A DNA stretch of 64,000 nt from Betaproteobacteria bacterium (GTDB lineage: Bacteria; Pseudomonadota; Gammaproteobacteria; Burkholderiales; SG8-41). A program made the translations under genes and the position numbers. Below the pieces are notes generated by a model, which saw only the letters and a program-made list of their open reading frames with translations, was not told where the DNA came from and searched no databases. The stretch is from assembly GCA_947486575.1 (NCBI GenBank), contig CANKUB010000007.1:17823-81822 (forward strand), written 5' to 3'. Of this stretch, positions 58,879-64,000 are shown in pieces (positions within the stretch are counted from its first letter, which is position 1; each line of letters begins with the position of its first letter).

Positions 58879-60486
58879 TTAGCTGCCCTCGTTCGAATGA
58901 AACACCAACCCCGCGTGCTCACGCAAGGCATGAAAACGAATGTTCGGCCAATGCTCGTGCGCAACTTTGATCTCGGCATCATAGGCGGCGAGAAACGTGG
59001 GGGCTTCCACCGCATCGTAAGCGACGCGATGCGCATTGGCGTCGATGAAACGCTTCATTTCTTTGGGGTCATCAGCTGTCACCCAACGCGCACTGTTGTA
59101 GCGCGCGGGGGCCATGCGAGCCTCGCAACCATATTCGTGCTTTAATCGATGCGCCACCACTTCAAATTGCAGTTGACCGACCGCCCCTAGTAGCAGCATG
59201 CCACCTGCAACCGGTTTGAACACTTGAATTGCACCTTCTTCACCCAGTTGCGCCAAGCCCGTACGCAATTGTTTGCTGCGTAACGGGTCCGCAATTTCCA
59301 CCGTTTGAAACAGCTCCGGCGCAAAAAATGGCAGTCCGGTGAATTGCAGGTCTTCCCCTTCGGTCAGCGTATCCCCCAGTTGCAACACGCCATGATTCGG
59401 GATGCCGATGATGTCACCGGCGTAGGCGTCTTCTACCATGTCACGCCGTTGCGACAGGAACGACACCACGGTATTGGGGCGGAAGTCCTTGCCGGTGCGA
59501 CAGTTCTTCAACTTCATGCTGCGCTCAAAATGGCCCGAGCAAACACGAATGAAGGCAATACGGTCGCGGTGGCCGGGATCCATGTTCGCCTGTATCTTGA
59601 ACACTACGCCGGTAAATTTGGCTTCCGTAGGCTCGACCACACGCTGAATGGCGCGGCGCGGGCGTGGCGGCGGTGCGAATTGCACCAACGCATCGAGCAC
59701 TTCCTGCACACCGAAATTGTTGATGGCAGAGCCGAAAAACAGCGGCGTTTGTTTACCCGCAAGAAAGGTGTCGCGGTCAAACGTCGGCGACACGCCCTGC
59801 ACCAGCGACATTTCCTGGCGCGCGTGCTCAAAGATGTCGCCGAAGCGCTCAGCCGCCTCCGGGTTATCCAGCCCCTGAATGGTATCGTGCCCACCAACAC
59901 GGTCTTCGCCTGCGAGGAACACGCGCATGCTGTCGTGCATCAGATCGAATACGCCCTTGAACTGCTTGCCCATACCCACCGGCCAAGTGCACGGCACCAC
60001 AGGCATGCCCAGCGTGCGCTCGATTTCGTCCACCAGATCCATCGGCTCGCGCACTTCGCGATCCATTTTATTGACGAAGGTAATCACCGGCGTGTTTTGC
60101 TGGCGACACACTTGCAGCAAACGCAAGGTCTGCGGCTCGATGCCGTTGGCAGCATCAATCACCATCAGTGCCGCGTCCACAGCAGTCAGCACGCGATAGG
60201 TGTCTTCGGAGAAATCGCGGTGGCCCGGCGTATCGAGCAGGTTGATCACACAGTCGGCGTACTCCATCTGCATCACCGAGCTTGCCACCGAGATGCCGCG
60301 CTGCTTTTCAATTTCCATCCAGTCGGATGTTGCGTAGCGCGAGGCCTTGCGTGACTTCACGCTGCCCGCGATGTGAATCGCGCCTGCGTACAACAGCAGC
60401 TTTTCCGTCAGCGTGGTTTTACCCGCATCCGGGTGCGAAATGATGGCGAAGGTGCGGCGCCGGGAGACTTCTTTCTCAATGCTCAT
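58879..60486 (-). CDS. prfC: Peptide chain release factor 3
   Basis: A 535-residue GTPase of the RF3 class that frees RF1 and RF2 from the ribosome. G1 is HPDAGKTT (18-25), G3 is LDTPGHRDFSEDTYR, G4 is FVNKMDREVREP, and the C-terminal domain (about 385-520) is typical. Length is standard. Divergent from a Bug gene. The 68 bases after it, up to the end of the hotdog gene, hold nothing recognised. Confidence 0.96.
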   Translation of the reverse strand: MSIEKEVSRRRTFAIISHPDAGKTTLTEKLLLYAGAIHIAGSVKSRKASRYATSDWMEIEKQRGISVASSVMQMEYADCVINLLDTPGHRDFSEDTYRVLTAVDAALMVIDAANGIEPQTLRLLQVCRQQNTPVITFVNKMDREVREPMDLVDEIERTLGMPVVPCTWPVGMGKQFKGVFDLMHDSMRVFLAGEDRVGGHDTIQGLDNPEAAERFGDIFEHARQEMSLVQGVSPTFDRDTFLAGKQTPLFFGSAINNFGVQEVLDALVQFAPPPRPRRAIQRVVEPTEAKFTGVVFKIQANMDPGHRDRIAFIRVCSGHFERSMKLKNCRTGKDFRPNTVVSFLSQRRDMVEDAYAGDIIGIPNHGVLQLGDTLTEGEDLQFTGLPFFAPELFQTVEIADPLRSKQLRTGLAQLGEEGAIQVFKPVAGGMLLLGAVGQLQFEVVAHRLKHEYGCEARMAPARYNSARWVTADDPKEMKRFIDANAHRVAYDAVEAPTFLAAYDAEIKVAHEHWPNIRFHALREHAGLVFHSNEGS

Positions 60487-60569
60487 GGGTGTGCCTGGCT
60501 ACGAACGGCAGCAAACAGTCAGATTGCCGCCCTTGCGAAAAGGCGCGAATGATACGGCAATTTACTTTC

Positions 60570-60587
60570 AAAAACAATAAGATACAT
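60570..60587 (+). repeat. Recurrent AT-rich motif copy, exact 18-base match to 16384-16401
   Basis: AAAAACAATAAGATACAT lies in the prfC/Bug intergenic region, 75 bases before the Bug ATG. The same 18 bases occur inside the lipoprotein gene at 16384-16401. Confidence 0.4.
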
Positions 60588-60629
60588 GCGATCATCCGGT
60601 ATGTTTCAGCGCCTTGCCAAGCACGCACT

Positions 60630-60635
60630 TATAAT
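60630..60635 (+). promoter_or_regulatory. Putative -10 box of the Bug gene at 60662
   Basis: TATAAT, 26 bases before the ATG; a GGAGAG ribosome site follows at 60651-60656. No good -35 hexamer lies 16-18 bases upstream, so activation by a regulator is possible. Confidence 0.4.
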
Positions 60636-60661
60636 GAACAAAAACACTGAGGAGAGTTTAA

Positions 60662-61633
60662 ATGCGCACGCAAACACTGGCAGCAGCTCTAACCATGGCC
60701 ACGCTACTGCCCGCGACGCATTCCGCGCAGGCAGCACAAGCTGCGTGGCCGGATAAGCCGATTCGGGTAGTAGTCGGCAGTGCCGCAGGCTCCGGGCCTG
60801 ACATCATTTCACGTGTGATGGCCGACCGTTTGTATGGCGTATGGGGCCAGCGCGTGGTGGTGGATCCGCGTCCCGGGGTGGCCGGCCTGTTGAGCGCGGA
60901 TATAGTGACGCGATCGGCGGCAGACGGCTATACCTGGATGATGATGACGTCGCAGCTGTTTATCGCGACGTCCGTGTATTCCAATCACAAGGTAAACCTC
61001 GCCCGTGATTTTGCTTCGATCAGTCTGATCGGCACAGTGCCGTACGTGCTGGTGGTCAACCCGGCGGTCGCCAGAACGATCCCTGAACTGATCGAGGCCG
61101 CAAAGAAAGCACCCGGAACGCTGCGCTATGGATCGGCTGGCGCTGGCAGCGCTGAGCATTTAACCGGATTCCTGTTCGGGCAAATGGCGGGCGCTAATTT
61201 CGTTCACGTACCCTACAAAGGCATACCACAGGCGGTTGCCGACACCGTGGGGCGTGAAGTGCATTTCAGCACGCCCGTGCTGCCCGTTGCGATGTCATTC
61301 GTGCAAGGTGGAAGGTTGCGCGCACTGGGGGTCACCACGCGCAAGCGTTCCGCGTTATTGCCGGATGTACCAGCCATCGCCGATGTACTACCCGGCTACG
61401 AAAATTTTGGCTGGTACAGCCTGGTTGCACCCACTGGCACGCCGCAGGACATACTTACCAAGGTGAACGCCGAAGTAGTCAAGGCGGTGAAGGAGCCGCA
61501 ATTTATCGAACAATTAAAAAGTCTGGGTATAGACATCGTCGGCACCACGCGTGCAGAGTTCGATACCTTTCGGCGCAACGAGAGCAAGCGCATGGGCGAC
61601 ATCATCAAGGCCGCCAGCGTGACGCTTCAGTAA
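60662..61633 (+). CDS. Bug/TctC family periplasmic solute-binding protein
   Basis: A 323-residue binding protein with signal peptide (ending HSAQAAQA) and Bug features WPDKPIRVVVGSAAGSGPDI, VVDPRPGVAG and VPYKGIPQAV, closing with EFDTFRRNESKRMGDIIKAA. It is the only Bug gene in the window read rightward and the only one without an adjacent enzyme gene on its strand. Strong GGAGAG site. The family loop GGxxD is changed to GSGPD. Confidence 0.9.
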   Translation: MRTQTLAAALTMATLLPATHSAQAAQAAWPDKPIRVVVGSAAGSGPDIISRVMADRLYGVWGQRVVVDPRPGVAGLLSADIVTRSAADGYTWMMMTSQLFIATSVYSNHKVNLARDFASISLIGTVPYVLVVNPAVARTIPELIEAAKKAPGTLRYGSAGAGSAEHLTGFLFGQMAGANFVHVPYKGIPQAVADTVGREVHFSTPVLPVAMSFVQGGRLRALGVTTRKRSALLPDVPAIADVLPGYENFGWYSLVAPTGTPQDILTKVNAEVVKAVKEPQFIEQLKSLGIDIVGTTRAEFDTFRRNESKRMGDIIKAASVTLQ

Positions 61634-61750
61634 TTCAGAGACCCTCATGCGCCTCGGCGCTTACGCCGCCCGCACTGAGTTTCAGGGCTGACAAATGTTG
61701 CGCGTTTATCTGGTGTGCGCGGCACAATCGCCACGGGCACCAGAGATTTC

Positions 61751-61768
61751 CGTAAGTTATTGTTTTTA
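61751..61768 (-). repeat. Copy of recurrent AT-rich motif
   Basis: On the minus strand TAAAAACAATAACTTACG. It lies in the 164-base gap between the convergent Bug and oxidoreductase genes, 30 bases after the latter's stop. No intrinsic terminator hairpin was found in this gap. Confidence 0.4.
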
Positions 61769-61797
61769 TTTATTATTTTTGCACGCCATCTATTGCA

Positions 61798-62790
61798 TCA
61801 TGGCTTCATGATGAGCTTACCCATCACCGCGCCCGATTCAAAAATACGATGCGCGCGAGCAGCTTCGGCCAGCGGCACACGCTCGTAAATCGGCACTTGT
61901 ATCGTACCCGCGTGAAGCAAGCGCAATAAGTCGTGCGTACATTTGGCGCGCAGTGCCGGCCAGTGATCCATGGTGTGCATGGTGAAATGTCGATAACCCG
62001 CGCTGTGCCACGGCGGGCGCTCGATAGCCGCATCGATGTTGCCCGTAGGTGGGCCCTGCATCCGACCGTATAACATCAACAGGCCAAACGGCGCGATGCA
62101 TTGGTAGAAATCCGTCATCTGCGCGCCGCCCACGATGTCGAGCACCAGGTCAACACCGCGTCCGTTGGTCAATCGTTTGGTTTCTTCAACCACGTTGCAG
62201 CGTGTGCGGTCGATCACTTCGTCCGCACCCTGTGCGCGCGCAAAGGCTGCACGCTCGGCGGAACTCACCAAACCGATCACGCGTTTGCCGTACGCCTTGG
62301 CCAATTGCACCAGCGCCGTGCCTACACCACCAGCTGCTGCCACCACCAGCACCGAGTCATATATATGCCCATTTAGCGCAGAGTTGAGCAAGTGCCACGC
62401 CACCTGATAGTTGGCTAGCCCGGCAACCTGATCCAGATCAGCGGTATCCGCGACGGGATAGAGCAAATCCTCGCGCGCAGCGATGTACTCTGCATAACAG
62501 CCGCTGCGCTCCTTGAATTCGCGCGCGCACACAAATACCTTTTGCCCTAGCTTGAGTTTGTTCGTGCCAGGACCGGTTTCTACGACCGTTCCACCCATTT
62601 CAATGCCGGGAATCAGTGGCAACGGCGGCATCCACTTGTAGACGCCCTTGCGCACCAATGTCTCAGGCATGCACACACCAATGGCATGGGCCTTCACTAG
62701 CACTTCACCGGGACCGGGCCTGGGCGTAGGCACATCAACGTACTTCAGTACCTCAGGCGCGCCTGTTTCGGTGATCTGGACCGCTTTCAT
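61798..62790 (-). CDS. Zinc-binding-type quinone oxidoreductase-like alcohol dehydrogenase (MDR)
   Basis: A 330-residue medium-chain dehydrogenase/reductase. GroES-like N-terminal domain (VLVKAHAIGVCMPETLVRKG) and a Rossmann domain with AAGGVGTALVQLAKAYGKRV (about 152-171). No structural zinc cysteines are seen, so it fits the NADPH:quinone oxidoreductase branch. The ATG at 62790 overlaps the stop of the upstream Lin0512 gene as TGATG, so translation is coupled. Substrate unknown. Last gene of the leftward unit. Confidence 0.87.
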   Translation of the reverse strand: MKAVQITETGAPEVLKYVDVPTPRPGPGEVLVKAHAIGVCMPETLVRKGVYKWMPPLPLIPGIEMGGTVVETGPGTNKLKLGQKVFVCAREFKERSGCYAEYIAAREDLLYPVADTADLDQVAGLANYQVAWHLLNSALNGHIYDSVLVVAAAGGVGTALVQLAKAYGKRVIGLVSSAERAAFARAQGADEVIDRTRCNVVEETKRLTNGRGVDLVLDIVGGAQMTDFYQCIAPFGLLMLYGRMQGPPTGNIDAAIERPPWHSAGYRHFTMHTMDHWPALRAKCTHDLLRLLHAGTIQVPIYERVPLAEAARAHRIFESGAVMGKLIMKP

Positions 62791-63137
62791 CAAGCCGCTT
62801 TCATCTCAAAGCGCACGGCGATAGCGGCGCTGGCAATCACCGCCATGTCGTGGCCGTCACCTTCCGGCACGTTGAGACCACCTTTGACAACTTTCACCGT
62901 GACCTGACCGTGCGGCAGACTGGCTTTCACTTTTTCTGCATCGACCTTGGCAGGCTCCTGTACGCCGATGGTGACTTCAACCTGCATCTCCTTGGAATTC
63001 AACCCCAACGAGCGGATAAATGCCAGCGACGAGTGATGCAAGGCATCCTGCACCGCGCGCAGCGCCGCCTTGGTGTAATCGCCACCGTGCAAATCGTTGC
63101 CCGTGCCCATTTCTAGAATGAATCGCTTCAGCGCCAT
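62790..63137 (-). CDS. Lin0512 family protein (copy B)
   Basis: A 115-residue protein of the Lin0512 family: MGTGNDLHGGDYTKAALRAVQDAL at the N-terminus and a central VEVTIGVQEPAKVD, then LPHGQVTVKVVKGGL. The same blocks appear in the gene immediately upstream, so the two arose by duplication but have diverged widely. The family has no known function; relatives resemble short chorismate-mutase-like or ring-hydrolase-like folds. TAGGAGA precedes the ATG. Confidence 0.82.
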   Translation of the reverse strand: MALKRFILEMGTGNDLHGGDYTKAALRAVQDALHHSSLAFIRSLGLNSKEMQVEVTIGVQEPAKVDAEKVKASLPHGQVTVKVVKGGLNVPEGDGHDMAVIASAAIAVRFEMKAA

Positions 63138-63146
63138 GGTGATCTC

Positions 63147-63485
63147 CTATACGTCAAGGCGGACGATAGCCGCCGCCTGTGCCAGCACCGTCGAGCCGGT
63201 GCCCGCATCGTTAAAAATCTCCAGCCCACCCTCGACCACCTTAATCGTGCCGGTGCCGTGCGGCAGTACTTTCAAAACTTCGGCCTTATCCACAAGATCA
63301 GGCCTGGGCACACCAATCAGCACTTCAACCTCCATCGAATCAACAGGTTTGCCAATGGCGTCTGCGACATTAAGCGAGTTATGCCACAGCGCATCGCGCA
63401 ACGCGCGCACTGCCGCCTTGGTGTAGTCTGCGCCGCGGATATCCGTACCCATGCCGATTTCGATTGCCATGCGTTTCATGGTCAT
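63147..63485 (-). CDS. Lin0512 family protein (copy A)
   Basis: A 112-residue Lin0512 protein: IGMGTDIRGADYTKAAVRAL, VEVLIGVPRPDLVD and LPHGTGTIKVVEGGL align with the blocks of copy B. It starts after a GGGGGAA site and lies nine bases upstream of copy B. Two different copies side by side suggest a heterodimer or hetero-oligomer. Function unknown. Confidence 0.82.
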   Translation of the reverse strand: MTMKRMAIEIGMGTDIRGADYTKAAVRALRDALWHNSLNVADAIGKPVDSMEVEVLIGVPRPDLVDKAEVLKVLPHGTGTIKVVEGGLEIFNDAGTGSTVLAQAAAIVRLDV

Positions 63486-63536
63486 TGCATTCCCCCTCAG
63501 AAATTAAACCTGCGTGCATTCTAATGCGCCTTGGCC

Positions 63537-64000
63537 TTACTCGCTGACACGTACAGCGCGCCACGCCTGTGTCGTCCGCCCCGTGGCCTCGCCCCTCATT
63601 CCCAAATCGTTTATGCGTCCGCTGTAAACAACCGCATTTACGGTAAAGGTGATTTCGTCACCACGCAAACGGCCATTTGCGATGGGAACAGCCACATTGT
63701 CGATTTGATACGTGCCATAGATTTTCTGGTAATGCTGTTCCAGCATCAGCCATTCACCTTCCGCCATCTGCCATGCGCCAGCAACCTGTGCGGGCACAAC
63801 ATATAAATGAGCAATGCACCAGCTCAAGCACGGAGTAGTGCGCACGGTTTCATCCGGCTCCCAGCCGCCGCCTATTTCATAGGTGTTCGACACGATACGC
63901 GCGCCAGGTTTCAACCGCAGAAATTTCACCGCCAGCGTGCTGAGATGCGCGGGCAACAGAAACAGTGGCATTACCGTGGCATTTGAAATATCCGCCGCGA
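63537..64000 (-). CDS. Exported methyltransferase-like protein, second family member (5' end cut by window)
   Basis: The last 153 codons or so of a gene that enters from the right edge. The frame at the edge reads AADISNATVMPLFLLP, which matches AADISLATVMALFLLP in the methyltransferase at 55198-56013, and the following LKPGARIVSNTYEIGGGWEP matches LKPGSRIVANHFAAAGWEP there. The C-terminal beta-rich domain (NGRLRGDEITFTVNAVVYSG) also aligns. It is therefore a paralogue, probably with a signal peptide outside the window. It precedes the two Lin0512 genes by 51 bases. Confidence 0.82.
   Translation of the reverse strand, partial: AADISNATVMPLFLLPAHLSTLAVKFLRLKPGARIVSNTYEIGGGWEPDETVRTTPCLSWCIAHLYVVPAQVAGAWQMAEGEWLMLEQHYQKIYGTYQIDNVAVPIANGRLRGDEITFTVNAVVYSGRINDLGMRGEATGRTTQAWRAVRVSE

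Noticed and set aside
59305..60354. Rightward 349-codon frame opposite prfC
   Set aside because: Mirror frame of a strongly conserved GTPase gene; no motifs.

Overview
The window looks like a chromosomal segment of a GC-rich betaproteobacterium, most likely Burkholderiales. Two things point there. One is the block lpxC, dciA-like, M23 peptidase, secA, argJ, DUF815 ATPase, Nudix/ThiE fusion, yacG, zapD, coaE, pilD, pilC (39.0-51.3 kb), whose order is typical of Betaproteobacteria. The other is the many Bug/TctC-type periplasmic solute-binding proteins: nine intact genes plus one remnant. No tRNA, rRNA, CRISPR array, transposase or prophage gene was seen. No gene-free stretch exceeds about 300 bases.

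Layout. 1-3.6 kb: 3'-truncated serine hydrolase, then soxCD-type sulfite/sulfane dehydrogenase genes and a DUF2721 membrane protein. 3.6-10.5 kb: leftward catabolic-looking block with two Bug proteins, a phosphonatase-like HAD, a haem-bearing beta-propeller protein, an alpha/beta hydrolase, an MmgE/PrpD protein and a Bug remnant. 10.5-23.9 kb: mixed housekeeping and accessory genes (hrpA, FecR protein, lipoprotein peptidase, lipase, phosphatase, TauE exporter, cyclase-PilZ fusion, aminotransferase, DoxX, dienelactone hydrolase, Lrp regulator). 24.1-26.7 kb: a lone AceE/MdeB-type 2-oxoacid dehydrogenase E1 divergent from the Lrp gene. 26.8-27.3 kb: a GNAT gene broken by one in-frame stop.

27.4-34.6 kb: a tight leftward operon of eight genes in which a soluble enzyme and a Bug protein alternate four times (NIPSNAP, Bug, iron alcohol dehydrogenase, Bug, alpha/beta hydrolase, Bug, SnoaL-like, Bug). 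This is the most striking architecture here. The same Bug-plus-enzyme pairing recurs with an enolase-superfamily enzyme (36.7-38.8 kb) and a cystathionine beta-lyase (52.9-55.1 kb). No TctA/TctB membrane partner is present, so these binding proteins must share a distant transporter or act as sensors.

35.6-36.6 kb is a small AT-richer island with an orphan ORF, palindromic repeats and direct repeats. 55.2-58.8 kb carries a methyltransferase with a signal peptide followed by an SDR, a hydrolase and a double-hotdog hydratase. 58.9-61.6 kb has prfC and another Bug gene. 61.8-64.0 kb is a leftward operon of a second copy of the methyltransferase family (cut by the window edge), two tandem Lin0512 proteins and a quinone-oxidoreductase-like enzyme. 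A short AT-rich motif (about TAAAAACAnnTAnTTACA) recurs between genes in at least seven places and is not explained by any gene.
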